A DNA stretch of 64,000 bases from Caulobacter soli (GCF_011045195.1 NZ_CP049199.1:4137501-4201500), one strand, 5' to 3'. Positions 41,497-50,844 are shown, counted from the first letter of the stretch. Notes: generated by a model from the letters alone, not told the origin. Numbers and translations are program-made.

Positions 41497-42090
41497 ATGA
41501 GCACCCGCGCCCCCTTCACCCGCGAAGCCGCCGATGTCCGCCGCACCGCCCTGATCGAGGCGGCCATGCGGGTGCTGGCCGACAAGGGGGTGGCCGGAGC
41601 GTCGGTGCGGACGATCTGCGCCGAGGCCGGGGTCAGCGCCGGGCTGCTGCGGCACTATTTCGACGGGGTCGACGCCCTGATCGCGGCGGCCTACGAGGCG
41701 ACCGGGGCGCTGATCGACGCGGCGCTGGAGGCGGCGGTCGAGGCGGCCGGATCCGAGCCCCGCGCGCGGCTATCGGCCTACCTAATCGCCAACTTCGCCC
41801 CGCCGGTCCAGGACCCGCGGCTGCTGGCCACCTGGCTAGCCTTTTGGAGCCTGGTGAAGGTGGACCCGGCCATCGCCGCCATCCACCGCCGAACCTATGC
41901 CGGCTACCGCGCGCGGCTGGAGGAGCTGCTGGCGGCCTGCGACCCGAAGGTCGACGCGCGGCTGGCGGCGATCGGCCTGACGGCCGTGGTGGATGGACTG
42001 TGGCTGGAGCTGTGCCTGGACGCCACGGTGTTCACCCCGGCCGAGGCCGGCGCGATCGCCGAGCGGCTGGCGGCGGGGTATCTTTCCTAA
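41497..42090 (+). CDS. BetI-like TetR family regulator
   Basis: A 197-residue TetR regulator. The HTH is RTALIEAAMRVLADKGVAGASVRTICAEAGVSAGLLRHYFDG. The ligand domain (ATWLAFWSLVKVDPAIAAIHRRTYAGYR, and LTAVVDGLWLELCLD) is of the BetI / TetR_C_6 kind. It lies downstream of the Rieske oxygenase and probably regulates that pair. Start ATG 41497. Confidence 0.88.
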   Translation: MSTRAPFTREAADVRRTALIEAAMRVLADKGVAGASVRTICAEAGVSAGLLRHYFDGVDALIAAAYEATGALIDAALEAAVEAAGSEPRARLSAYLIANFAPPVQDPRLLATWLAFWSLVKVDPAIAAIHRRTYAGYRARLEELLAACDPKVDARLAAIGLTAVVDGLWLELCLDATVFTPAEAGAIAERLAAGYLS

Positions 42091-42115
42091 ACCCCTCTCC
42101 CGATGGGAGAGGGTC
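42091..42115. repeat. R3 fragment
   Basis: The hairpin ACCCCTCTCCCGATGGGAGAGGGT follows the TetR stop directly and is the outer hairpin of the R3 family; it could act as a bidirectional transcription brake between two convergent genes. Confidence 0.6.
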
Positions 42116-42123
42116 TTAAAAAC

Positions 42124-42363
42124 TTAAGCCGCCGCCTGGGCGCCGAGGCTGGTGCGGCCCCAGCTGGCGCGGCGGGTTTCCGGCTCGGACACCGAGACCC
42201 GGGCGGTCTTGCCCTGGGTGCGCATGTGGCGGGCCAGCATTTCGGCCACGCCGACCGCTTCGGGCTGGCAGGGATAGGAGCCGATCAGGTCCAGCGTGTC
42301 GTTCCAGGTCACGTGCCAGACGCCGGAGACGGGTCGAACGAAGTAGGTGTGTTCGTCGGCCAT
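42124..42363 (-). CDS. Small protein, unknown (DUF2188-like)
   Basis: A 79-residue protein starting MADEHTYFVRPVSGVWHVTW, with features reminiscent of DUF2188 (a short 'HV-x-x-x-W' repeat-like opening and a polar remainder). GAGGAG lies nine bases before ATG 42363. It is convergent with the TetR gene. Role unknown. Confidence 0.65.
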   Translation of the reverse strand: MADEHTYFVRPVSGVWHVTWNDTLDLIGSYPCQPEAVGVAEMLARHMRTQGKTARVSVSEPETRRASWGRTSLGAQAAA

Positions 42364-42435
42364 GGGGTTCACTCCTCGGTTCACTCAAGCATCAGGCTTA
42401 CAGCGGCGGCATGACAGCTGTATCAATGCTGCACA

Positions 42436-42450
42436 GCAACATCTTGTTGC
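42436..42450. promoter_or_regulatory. Inverted repeat upstream of the DUF2188-like gene
   Basis: A perfect GCAACA-TCT-TGTTGC inverted repeat, with flanking TGCAC/TGCACA words, lies ~75 bp upstream of the gene at 42363. It could be an operator, but no regulator is known. Confidence 0.35.
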
Positions 42451-42557
42451 ATTGCACACTGCAGGAGCCGCGCCAAGGGGACCTTTGGTGAATCAGCGGG
42501 CAGGATTGGGGCAGCTTGGCCGTTAAAATCGCTTACGGCGCAAGGATTCGGCGTGTC

Positions 42558-42743
42558 TCAGTGTCGCCAGGCGAAGAGCGATATCGCCCCCAGGATCAGG
42601 CCGGCATAGGCGCCCAGCCCCCACATCAGATGCTCGCCCTCGTCGTCGCTGTAGCGCGCGTCCAGCAACCGATCGCCCAGCGGCAGGGCCGCCCCGAACG
42701 AGACGACCAGACGACCGGTGGCGATGAGGATCCGAGTGATCAT
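42558..42743 (-). CDS. Small membrane protein, unknown
   Basis: A ~61-residue protein with an N-terminal helix (MITRILIATGRLVVSFGAAL) and a C-terminal hydrophobic helix (LMWGLGAYAGLILGAISLFAW), so two membrane segments. No family was recognised and no strong ribosome-binding site is visible; an ATG seven codons upstream (42764) is an alternative. Confidence 0.5.
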   Translation of the reverse strand: MITRILIATGRLVVSFGAALPLGDRLLDARYSDDEGEHLMWGLGAYAGLILGAISLFAWRH

Positions 42744-42803
42744 GGTACGGACGGTGCGCCTCAAAGGTTAACCAGACGCTTAAGTTGTAGGTTGCGCTGA
42801 ATA

Positions 42804-42864
42804 CACCTTCTCTCAGAGGGAGAAGGAGGGACCCGCGCCGTCAGGCATGGGAGGATGAGGGGTT
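42804..42864. repeat. R3-like repeat (ACCTTCTCTC variant)
   Basis: A hairpin CCTTCTCTCAGAGGGAGAAGG followed by GGGACCCGCGCCGTC and GGGAGGATGAGGGG, a diverged R3 element in the gap before the gene at 42930. Confidence 0.65.
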
Positions 42865-42929
42865 ACGCCGTCGACCGGCGTGCCGGCACGCCTCTCCCTT
42901 CCAAGCCAAGGTTCGCCTAAGCTGACGCC

Positions 42930-43238
42930 ATGAGCCTGACCAACGCCCTGCTATTCCTGGCCTTCCTCCTGGCCAATCTCGCCATCGTCGGCACGATGCT
43001 CTTTCTCAGCAGCAGCGTGGAGACGCTTCTGGCCCAGCGGCATCCCGATGTCTGGCGGTCCATGCAGGGCTATTCCTTCGCCGCGCGCGAAGCCCGGACA
43101 CGGTTCTTCCTGAGCCGCGCGCCCTATCGACTGAACGATCCTGAACTGTCGCAAGCCTTGACGAGATGCTGGCTCGGTAATGGCGCGTGGTGTGCGTTCA
43201 TACTCCTGAGCGTCATCGTCATGGCGCTGCGGAGCTAG
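42930..43238 (+). CDS. Small membrane protein, unknown
   Basis: A 102-residue protein with an N-terminal hydrophobic segment (NALLFLAFLLANLAIVGTMLFL) and a C-terminal one (AWCAFILLSVIVMAL), separated by a polar region (RHPDVWRSMQGYSFAAREART). It resembles small inner-membrane proteins of no assigned family. Confidence 0.6.
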   Translation: MSLTNALLFLAFLLANLAIVGTMLFLSSSVETLLAQRHPDVWRSMQGYSFAAREARTRFFLSRAPYRLNDPELSQALTRCWLGNGAWCAFILLSVIVMALRS

Positions 43239-43290
43239 ACTCTCGTTGTTTCAAGATGGCAGACCCAGCCGGCACGCCGTCTAGCGCCGT

Positions 43291-43349
43291 CACCCCTCAC
43301 CCTCCCACCGCTGCGCGGCGGGCCCCTCCCTCTCCCCTCCGGGAGAGGG
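43291..43349. repeat. R3 repeat, after the amidohydrolase gene
   Basis: CACCCCTCACCCTCCCACC, GCGCGGCGGGCC and the CCCTCTCCCCTCCGGGAGAGGG hairpin directly precede (on this strand) the stop codon of the amidohydrolase gene at 43350. Confidence 0.8.
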
Positions 43350-44624
43350 TTATTTGACCACCACCCCGCCCTTCATCACCGCGCTGACGTGCTCCAGCAG
43401 GGTAATGTCGGCCATGGCGTCGCCGTCGACGGCGATCAGGTCGGCGTAGCGGCCGGGGGCGATCGCCCCGACGTCGGTCTTGCGCATCAGCTCAGCGGCG
43501 ACCGTGGTGGCCGACTGGACCGCCTGCATCGGGGTCATGCCGTAGCGGACCATGTATTTCATCTGGCGCGCATTGAGGCCGTGCGGATAGACCCCGGCGT
43601 CAGTGCCGTAGGCGATCTTGACCCCGGCCTTGACCGCCTTGCGGAAGCCCTGGCGCTGGGCCTCGGTGGTGTCGAAGTTCTTGCGCAGGGTCTCGGCCGG
43701 CCAGCCGTGGGCCTTGCCGTATTCGTCGATCCAGTCGCCGTCATAGATGTCGGCCACCAGGAACACGCCCTTGGCCTTCATCATGGCGATGGCCTCGTCG
43801 TCCATCAGCGAGCCGTGCTCGATCGAGCGCACGCCGGCCCGCATGGCCGACTTCATGCCCTCGGCCCCGTGGGCGTGGGCGGTGGCGTAGGTCCCGCGCT
43901 TGGCGGCCTCCTCGATGGCGGCGCGCATCTCGTCCTCGGTCAGCTCCTGCTGGCCCGGCTCGGTGCCGACGGTGAGGACCGCGCCGGTGGCGATCAGCTT
44001 CAGAAAGTCGGCGTGGTGGGCCAGGATGTTGGCGGCCTTGCGGTGGGCGTCGGCGGCGTCCTGCACCACGCCCACGCGCATCTCGTCGGGCAGCTTCACG
44101 TCGTCGGAGATGCCGGTGATGTCGCCGCCGCCGCCGGGGATGGTGATGTAGGCGCCGGCCACCGACATCCGGGGCCCGGGCACCAGGCCGGCGTTGATCG
44201 CGTCGCGCAGGGCCACGTCGCCGAACGCCCGCCAGGTGCCGACGTCGCGCACGCTGGTGAAGCCTGCCTCCAGGGTCACGCGGGCGTGGGCGGCGGCGAT
44301 GAACGACTGGTAGGCGGCCGTGGTCAGCAGGGGCTCGGCGATGTTCTCGGTCTGCTCCTGGTCGACCAGGTGGGTGTGCATGTCGATCAGGCCGGGCAGC
44401 ACCATGCGCTTGGACCAGTCCAGGACCGGCCCGTCGGTGGGGGCCGCGGTCCAGGGCGTGACCGAGACCACCCGCTCGCCGTCGATCTTGATCAGCTGGT
44501 CGCTCAGCACCTTGCCCTGCAGGGTGTCGACCAGCTTGCCGGCGTGGACGTAGAGCGGGGCGGCCTGCGAGGCGAACGCGGTGAGCGCCAGGGCGGCGGC
44601 CATGAGGGCGGTGCGGAAGGTCAT
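43350..44624 (-). CDS. Prolidase-like amidohydrolase (Xaa-Pro/dipeptidase family), secreted
   Basis: A 424-residue amidohydrolase-superfamily enzyme with a signal peptide (MTFRTALMAAALALTAFASQAA). Metal ligands are visible: LPGLIDMHTHL (His83, His85), the probable carboxylated Lys in FLKLIATG (Lys209), HAHG (His250), SIEHGS (His270) and YGTDAG (Asp342). Very similar prolidase-like enzymes of C. crescentus hydrolyse L-Xaa-L-Xaa dipeptides, often with basic or Pro-type residues. It is probably periplasmic and would feed the APC permease next to it. Confidence 0.9.
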   Translation of the reverse strand: MTFRTALMAAALALTAFASQAAPLYVHAGKLVDTLQGKVLSDQLIKIDGERVVSVTPWTAAPTDGPVLDWSKRMVLPGLIDMHTHLVDQEQTENIAEPLLTTAAYQSFIAAAHARVTLEAGFTSVRDVGTWRAFGDVALRDAINAGLVPGPRMSVAGAYITIPGGGGDITGISDDVKLPDEMRVGVVQDAADAHRKAANILAHHADFLKLIATGAVLTVGTEPGQQELTEDEMRAAIEEAAKRGTYATAHAHGAEGMKSAMRAGVRSIEHGSLMDDEAIAMMKAKGVFLVADIYDGDWIDEYGKAHGWPAETLRKNFDTTEAQRQGFRKAVKAGVKIAYGTDAGVYPHGLNARQMKYMVRYGMTPMQAVQSATTVAAELMRKTDVGAIAPGRYADLIAVDGDAMADITLLEHVSAVMKGGVVVK

Positions 44625-44642
44625 GCGCGATCTCTCTCTAAA

Positions 44643-44769
44643 CCGCTCATCCCGGCGAATGCCGGGACCCAGATCCGATGGCGGTGCGGCTGATTGGAAG
44701 AGCTCCGAGCCCTTGGCGTCAGCCTCAAAGCCATTCTATCTGGGTCCCGGCATTCGCCGGGATGAGCGG
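44643..44769. repeat. R4 repeat, second copy
   Basis: Perfect 32-bp inverted ends (CCGCTCATCCCGGCGAATGC...) around a variable core, between the permease stop and the amidohydrolase start. Confidence 0.9.
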
Positions 44770-44781
44770 GCTTTTGGGGTG

Positions 44782-46119
44782 TCATGAGCTGGTCGAACGC
44801 CCCCGCGTCAGCCAGTAGAACGGCGCGCCGATGGCCAGCAGTCCCAGGCCCAGCAGCACGGCCTGGCCGCCGGCGCCGACCAGGGTCCACACCGAATAGA
44901 GCCCCGCCAGGATGGCGATCACGGTCAGGGCCGTGGTCGGGGCGATGCGGCGGGAGGCCTGCAGCTTCAGCGCCGCCAGGGCGCAGGCCAGATAGGCGAA
45001 CAGCGAGGCCGTGGTGGCGACGAGGGCGATGAAGGTGAACAGGTCGGCCATCGACTTGGCGTAGTTCATCAGCACCAGGACGGTCAGGAAGCCAGCCGAC
45101 AGCAGGTGGGCGCGAACGGGCGCGCCGCGCGCCGACTCCTTGCCCAGGAACGCCGGAAACACCCCGCCCTTGGCCATGGCATAGGGCATCTCGCCCTGCA
45201 GCAGCACCCAGCCGTTCAGGGCTCCGAAGGCGCTGATCGCCGCGAACAGAGCCAGGACCTGGCCGGCGTGGCCGCCCCAGTAGAGACCGACGAAGTCCGA
45301 CAGCGGGGCGTTGGAGACCTTCAGCCGGTCGGTGGGCATCAGCAGCACCACCGCCGAACAGACCAGCAGATAGATCACGCCCGTGAACACCGTGCCCACC
45401 AGGGTGGCGCGGGGAATGGTGCGGACCGGGTCGACCACCTTGCCGGCCGGCACCGTCGCCGACTCCAGGCCCAGCAACGCCCACAGGGTCAGGGCTCCGG
45501 CGGCGGTGACGCCGCCCGGATGGATGTCGGACGCATGGAACGGAGTCAGGGTCGCGCCGCCGTCGCGGCCGATCACCCAGAAGGCCAGGCCCGCCACCGC
45601 CACCAGCGGCAAGAGCTTCAGCACCGTGGTCACCACCTGCACCCCGCCGGCCAGGCGCGCGCCGGCGATGTTGACCCCGACCAGCAGCCAGACCGAGCCC
45701 AGGGTCACCAGCAGGTGCAGGCCCGGAACCCTGGCGATGGCCGGGAAGATCACCGACAGATAGCTGACCGCCCCGGTGGCGATGGCGGCGTTGCCGACCC
45801 ACAGCGAGATCCAGTAGCTCCACGCCACCATGAACCCGACCAGCGGCCCGAAGGCTTCCTGGGTGTAGGCGTAGGGCCCGCCAGCCTTGGGGAATTCGCG
45901 CGCCAGGCCCGCGAACACGAAGGCCAGGCACAGGGCGCCGGCGATGGTCAGCAGCCAGCCGAACACCGCGTTCCAGCCGTAGGGGGCCAGGGACGCGGGC
46001 AGCATGAACACCCCCGAGCCGATCATGTTGCCGACCACCAGGGCCGTGCACATCCAGAAGCCCAGGGCCCTGGGGGCGGTGATCTTGGGGTTGGGGACCT
46101 TCTGCCGGGTCTCTGTCAT
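44782..46119 (-). CDS. APC family amino acid permease
   Basis: A 445-residue amino acid-polyamine-organocation permease with twelve membrane helices. It starts TAPRALGFWMCTALVVGNMIGSGVFMLPA (the GSG substrate motif) and has the EFPKAGGPYAYTQEAFG block. The nearby dipeptidase suggests amino acid uptake, but AdiC/YjeH-type exchange or export fits equally well. Upstream of it lies an R3 element and the second TonB receptor gene, all on the same strand. Confidence 0.9.
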   Translation of the reverse strand: MTETRQKVPNPKITAPRALGFWMCTALVVGNMIGSGVFMLPASLAPYGWNAVFGWLLTIAGALCLAFVFAGLAREFPKAGGPYAYTQEAFGPLVGFMVAWSYWISLWVGNAAIATGAVSYLSVIFPAIARVPGLHLLVTLGSVWLLVGVNIAGARLAGGVQVVTTVLKLLPLVAVAGLAFWVIGRDGGATLTPFHASDIHPGGVTAAGALTLWALLGLESATVPAGKVVDPVRTIPRATLVGTVFTGVIYLLVCSAVVLLMPTDRLKVSNAPLSDFVGLYWGGHAGQVLALFAAISAFGALNGWVLLQGEMPYAMAKGGVFPAFLGKESARGAPVRAHLLSAGFLTVLVLMNYAKSMADLFTFIALVATTASLFAYLACALAALKLQASRRIAPTTALTVIAILAGLYSVWTLVGAGGQAVLLGLGLLAIGAPFYWLTRGRSTSS

Positions 46120-46162
46120 GCGGTTACGCTTTCACGCGAAGGGCTGTGCGTCCATCGTCGAA

Positions 46163-46322
46163 GATCCTTCTCCCCTTGCGGTAGAAGGTGGCCTCCGAAG
46201 GAGGTCGGATGAGGGGTCGCACCGTGCTGTCCGCCGAAATCCGGACGCCAACCGGCACGCGTTTATCGACCCCTCATCCGTCGGCTTCGCCGACACCTTC
46301 TCCCGCAAGGGGAGAAGGACTT
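46163..46322. repeat. R3-like composite repeat
   Basis: CCTTCTCCCCTTGCGG...GGATGAGGGGTCG at one end and CGACCCCTCATCCGTCGGCTTCGCCGAC...CCTTCTCCCGCAAGGGGAGAAGG at the other form an imperfect long inverted repeat. It separates the permease and TonB receptor genes. Confidence 0.75.
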
Positions 46323-46326
46323 TCGA

Positions 46327-48675
46327 TCAGAACCGCTGCCCGAACTTCAGGCCCATGATCCGCGGCTGGTTGGGCACGATGTACGGATGCGAGCCGCACA
46401 CGGTCTCGATGCATTCGGCGTAGCGATAGAGGCTGGCGCGCTTGTCGAAGGCGTTCTTGACGTAGGCCTCCAGCATCCAGGAATCGCGGGCGATCCCGGC
46501 GGTGAAGTCGGCGGTCGTGTAGCCGTTCTGGCGGCCGATGATCTCGCGCTCCTGGATGCGCAGGTCGGTCCAGCTGCCGCTCTGATAGACCGCCGAGCCC
46601 TGCACGTGGGCCTGCAGGTCGCCGATGTTCCACTCGTAGCGCGTGGTCAGGTTGAACTTCAGCTTGGGCGTGATCGGCAGCACCGAACCGTCCGGCGCGT
46701 CGGGCGTGGCGCAGTCGGTGACCTGGACGCCGCCAACCAGTTCCTCGCAGAAGTTCTCGGTCAGGTGGGCGCTGGTGTAGGCGCCCGAGGCGTTCAGGGT
46801 CCAACCCTGGGCGATGGCCCAGTTGATGTCGGTCTCGACGCCCTTCACCTCGGCCGAGCCGGCGTTGTGGATCTCGGTCAGGCCGTTGGCGCCCAGCAGG
46901 CCGACCTGGAAGTCCTGCCACTTTTCCAGATAGACCGCGCCGTTCCAGCGCAGGCGATTGTCGGCCCACGAGGTCTTCCACCCCGCCTCGTAGTTCTTCA
47001 GATAGTCGGCGTCGTAGGGCGGGATGGTGCCGCGACGGTTGATGCCGCCGGGCCGGAAGCCCTCGGAATAGGTGGCGTAGACCAGCTTGTCCGGCGTGAC
47101 CTTGTAGGTCAGCGTCACCTTGGGCGAGTTGCCCTTTTCCTTGATGCCCTTGTCCAGGTTGGTGCAGGGCGAGCCCGAGATCTCCGGCCCGGTGAAGCAC
47201 TTGGCCTCGCCGGTGTTGGAGCTGTAGCCCGCGCCATAGCCGAAGAAGCCCTTCAGGGTGTTGTGCGCCTTGAAGAAGCGGATGCCGCCGGTGATCGTCA
47301 GCTTGTCGGTGATGTCGTAGGCCAGCTCGCCGAACGCGGCCTGGTCGCGGTCGACGCGCTTCTGCTGGGTCAGCCAGATGGTGTGCGGATAGCCCGGCAC
47401 CGACAGCGACTCGCCCAGGGCGTCGATGATGTAGTCCTGGAAGATGCCGTGGGTCTGGCGCTGGTAGAACAGCCCGCCCACGAAGCGCAGGCGGTTCTCC
47501 TGCGGGGTCGAGACGCGGATCTCGTGGCTGACCTTGGAATAGGAGTCCTTGCCCTTGATGTACTGCGACGGGTCGACCGGATTGCCGGCGTCGTCGGTCC
47601 AGTAGGCGCCGTAGGTGGTCAGGGTGTCGTAGAAGAACGAGTAGTCGGTGTAGTCCGACTGGCTGTCGACCGTGCGCTTCAGGTACGAGCCGGCATAGAC
47701 CACGTCGAGGTTGCTGATCTTGCCCTCGACGGTCAGGGCCGCCTGGCCCCACTTGTCGTTCGAGCCTTCCGGATAGAAGTGGCCGACCTTCAGGTCGCCT
47801 AGCGAGGGGTCGTAGGAGAACAGGCCGTGCACCTTCTCCTGCTGGCCCATGATGGTGGGAGTGATGATCCAGTTGTCGCCGACCTCGACGCGCAGGGCGG
47901 CGCGGCCGCCATAGGTGTCGACGTCGTTGTAGTTGTCCTTGACCCGGTTGGCGTTGGTGCGGGTCGCGCCCGAGGTCGGGTAGGTCAGGCTGTTGGCCAC
48001 GTTGTCGATATAGCCGCCGTCGTGCTCGGCCCAGCCGACCAGGCGCACGGCGATCTTGTCGCTGATCGGCTGGTTGACGAAGCCCTCGGCCACATAGCCC
48101 GCGTCACCATGGGCGATGGTGTTGGCTTCCAGGTCGTAGCCGGCGCTGAAGCCGGCGGTGCTGGGCTTGTTGGTGATGATCCGCACCGTGCCGGCCTGCG
48201 AGCTGGCGCCGTACAGCGTGCCCTGCGGCCCGGCCAGGGCCTCGACCCGGGCGATGTCGTAGATGTGCAGGTCCAGCGCGCCCTGGATCGTGGTGATCGG
48301 CTGCTCGTCCAGATAGGTGCCGACCGTCGGCAGCGGGCCCGAATGGTTGGCGTTGTCGCCGCTGACGATGCCGCGCATGAACACGCTGGAGAAGCCCGGC
48401 GAGGTGGTCTGGATCGACACGCTGGGCAGGAACTTGATGTAGTCGTTGAGGCCCGCGATGTGGCGCTCTTCCAGGGTCTTGGTGCCCAGGGCCTGGATGC
48501 TGATCGGCACGTCCTGCAGGTTTTCCGACCGCTTCTGGGCGGTGACCACCACCTCGTCCAGGGCCACCGCGCCGGCCGGCGCCGTCTGGGCCTGCGCCGC
48601 GACCGTCGTCAGCATGGACGAGGCCATGAGGGCCGCCGTCAGCAGCCCCGTGTTGCTACGCTTCATCGCCGTCAT
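46327..48675 (-). CDS. TonB-dependent outer-membrane receptor
   Basis: A 782-residue TonB-dependent receptor. The signal peptide ends near AAQAQ (residue ~28), and the TonB box/plug region is ALDEVVVTAQKRSENLQDVPISIQAL. The plug contains FMRGIVSGDNANHSG and PQGTLYGASSQAGTVRIITNKPS, and the barrel ends IMGLKFGQRF (C-terminal Phe). The type resembles receptors for small organic ligands as much as siderophores. ATG 48675 is used (GGGGAACG upstream). It may bring a substrate to the APC permease and dipeptidase genes downstream. Confidence 0.92.
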   Translation of the reverse strand: MTAMKRSNTGLLTAALMASSMLTTVAAQAQTAPAGAVALDEVVVTAQKRSENLQDVPISIQALGTKTLEERHIAGLNDYIKFLPSVSIQTTSPGFSSVFMRGIVSGDNANHSGPLPTVGTYLDEQPITTIQGALDLHIYDIARVEALAGPQGTLYGASSQAGTVRIITNKPSTAGFSAGYDLEANTIAHGDAGYVAEGFVNQPISDKIAVRLVGWAEHDGGYIDNVANSLTYPTSGATRTNANRVKDNYNDVDTYGGRAALRVEVGDNWIITPTIMGQQEKVHGLFSYDPSLGDLKVGHFYPEGSNDKWGQAALTVEGKISNLDVVYAGSYLKRTVDSQSDYTDYSFFYDTLTTYGAYWTDDAGNPVDPSQYIKGKDSYSKVSHEIRVSTPQENRLRFVGGLFYQRQTHGIFQDYIIDALGESLSVPGYPHTIWLTQQKRVDRDQAAFGELAYDITDKLTITGGIRFFKAHNTLKGFFGYGAGYSSNTGEAKCFTGPEISGSPCTNLDKGIKEKGNSPKVTLTYKVTPDKLVYATYSEGFRPGGINRRGTIPPYDADYLKNYEAGWKTSWADNRLRWNGAVYLEKWQDFQVGLLGANGLTEIHNAGSAEVKGVETDINWAIAQGWTLNASGAYTSAHLTENFCEELVGGVQVTDCATPDAPDGSVLPITPKLKFNLTTRYEWNIGDLQAHVQGSAVYQSGSWTDLRIQEREIIGRQNGYTTADFTAGIARDSWMLEAYVKNAFDKRASLYRYAECIETVCGSHPYIVPNQPRIMGLKFGQRF

Positions 48676-48825
48676 TGGACGTTCCCCGCTCTTTAGGAGA
48701 ACGAGGTTCGTCCTGGTTTTTTTGACCGGCAAGCGAGAAACTATTGAACGACTGTAAAACACGCCAGGTGACGTAAATTTGACACCTGGGCTGTCGGCGG
48801 CCCCTACGTCAGGGATTCCGGGTGA

Positions 48826-50844
48826 TCAAAATCCAGGCGCGGCCGGATAGTGGGCGAGGACAGGCCCCAGGGCGGTCTTCAGCGGATCGAGCCACGATTC
48901 GTAGTTCTGCCAGTGCTCGACGGCGTCCTTGAAGATCGGCCGGCGCACCTGTTCGGAGCTGGCGGTGCGCACGGCGCGGTCGTTTTCGTGGAAGTTCAGA
49001 CAGGCGTCCTCGAACGGCAGGCCGCAATAGTCGAGCAGGGCGCGAATCTGCGCCTCCGGGTCCTCGATCATCGCCTCGTAGATCACCCGGTGCACGCGGC
49101 CCGGCAGCACCGCGTCGAAGTGGGCCATCAGCTCGACGTAGTCGGCGTAGTAGCGGCCGATGTCCTCCAGGCCATAGCTGAAGTTCTGGCCCCGGGCGAA
49201 GTGCTGCTTGAAGCCCGAGAAGCAGCAGCCCAGCGGGTGGCGGCGGGCGTCGATGATCTTGGCGTTCGGCAGCATCAGGGCGATCAGGCCGATATGGGCG
49301 AAGTTGTTGGGCATCTTGTCGATGAACAAAGGCCGGTCGGTCTTGCGCTGCACCCGCGTGCGCTCGAGGAACTCTTCGCCCAGCGCTTTCAGGGCGTCGG
49401 CGTCCAGAGTGGCCAGAATCTCCGGATAGGCCGAGGCGTCCTTCGTGCTCTTGGCGCCGCTCAGCCGGCGGGCCATCGAAGTGATGTCGGGCAGCTCCAT
49501 CGTGCCCTCCACCGCCGAATGGCTGGCCAGGATCTGCTCGACCAGGGTCGAGCCGGCGCGCGGCAGGCCCAAGATGAAGATCGGGTCGGGCGCGGGGCAG
49601 CCCTGGCCCGCCCGCGCGGCGAACAGGTCGGCGCTCAGCGTCGCCTTGCTGCGCGCCACGTGCTCGGTCATCACGCCCGGATCGTAATGGATCTGCTCGC
49701 GCCGCAGGGCCGCGCCCTTGGCGTAGTGCTCAAAGGATCGGGCGTAGCGGCCGGCGTCCTCGTGAGCCTTGCCCAGGGCGTAGTCCAGGTGCAGGCGGTC
49801 GTCCTCGGACAGGTCGTCGCGCGCCAGCTGGGCCTCCATCGCCGCCAGGTCGGGCTCGCTGAAGCGGTAGGTCTTCATGTTGGCCAGGCTCCACCAGGCC
49901 TCGCCCAGCGACGGGGCCTGGTCGACGGCCTTGCGGTAGGCGGCCGCGCAGTCGGCCGAGCGCCCGACGGTCTTCAGCGCATGGCCATAGCTCATCCAGC
50001 CTTTGGGCTGCTGGGGATAGCGGGCCAGCACCTCCTCGTAGAGCGCGATGGCCGGGGCGTATTCGCCGATCCGCGCCAGGGCGGCGGCCTTGAGGTTCAG
50101 ATAGGACGGGTTGCGCGGCTCCTCGGTCAGCAGGCGCTCCAGCTGGACCAGGGCGTCTTCCGAGCGGCCCAGCCGGTACAGCACGGTGGCCAGGTTGTGG
50201 CGCGCGGCGGTGAAGCCGGGGGCGATCTCCAGACACCGCAGCAGCAGGTCTTCCGCCTCTTCCTGGCGGCCCAGGCGGGCGACGGCCTCGGCCAGCATGC
50301 GGATCGCCGCCGGCTCGTCGGGTCGGGTCTCCAGCATTGCGCGCAGCAGCTTCTCGGCCTCGCCGGGCTTCTCGTCGACCAGGGCGACGGCGGCGGCCAT
50401 CAGCTGCGGGTCGCGCGCGCCGGCCTTGATCTGGCGGGCCCGGGCGGCCTGGGCCTCGGCCTCGTCGCCGGTCAGTTCCAGGGCCTCGGCCAAGCCGCGC
50501 CAGGCCTCGGCCAGCTCGGGTTCGGCGGCGACGGCCCGCTTGAAGGCGGCGACGGCGGCTTGGGTCTGGCCGGCGGCGGCCAGGATCCGGCCATGCTCCA
50601 ACTGGACCGGCGGCGACTGGGGAAAGGCTCGCGACAGGGGCTCGATCGTCCGCAGGGCCTGCTGGAGATCACCCGCCAGCCGCAGGGCCGTGGCCAGGAT
50701 CAGGGTCGCCTCGGCGTGACGCGGCACGGCCTCCAGGATCGCCCCCGCCTGCTCGGCCGCCATCCGCGGGTCGACGCCCAGCAGGCGCTGGGCATGGGCC
50801 AGAGCGGTGGCGACGCTGCCGGAGGGGGCTGTGGTGGTGGTCAT
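48826..50844 (-). CDS. TPR-repeat sulfotransferase family protein
   Basis: A 672-residue cytosolic protein. Residues ~1-370 form tandem TPR repeats (for example RHNLATVLYRLGRSEDALVQLERLL and GWMSYGHALKTVGRSADCAAAYRKA). The second half is a Sulfotransfer_3 domain with the PAPS-binding LGLPRAGSTLVEQILASH, the 3'-phosphate region IDKMPNNFAHIGLI and KIIDARRHPLG. It may sulfate a protein or carbohydrate, and the TPR part probably binds its partner. It sits between the TonB receptor and puuB, separated from the latter by R1 copy H. Confidence 0.9.
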   Translation of the reverse strand: MTTTTAPSGSVATALAHAQRLLGVDPRMAAEQAGAILEAVPRHAEATLILATALRLAGDLQQALRTIEPLSRAFPQSPPVQLEHGRILAAAGQTQAAVAAFKRAVAAEPELAEAWRGLAEALELTGDEAEAQAARARQIKAGARDPQLMAAAVALVDEKPGEAEKLLRAMLETRPDEPAAIRMLAEAVARLGRQEEAEDLLLRCLEIAPGFTAARHNLATVLYRLGRSEDALVQLERLLTEEPRNPSYLNLKAAALARIGEYAPAIALYEEVLARYPQQPKGWMSYGHALKTVGRSADCAAAYRKAVDQAPSLGEAWWSLANMKTYRFSEPDLAAMEAQLARDDLSEDDRLHLDYALGKAHEDAGRYARSFEHYAKGAALRREQIHYDPGVMTEHVARSKATLSADLFAARAGQGCPAPDPIFILGLPRAGSTLVEQILASHSAVEGTMELPDITSMARRLSGAKSTKDASAYPEILATLDADALKALGEEFLERTRVQRKTDRPLFIDKMPNNFAHIGLIALMLPNAKIIDARRHPLGCCFSGFKQHFARGQNFSYGLEDIGRYYADYVELMAHFDAVLPGRVHRVIYEAMIEDPEAQIRALLDYCGLPFEDACLNFHENDRAVRTASSEQVRRPIFKDAVEHWQNYESWLDPLKTALGPVLAHYPAAPGF

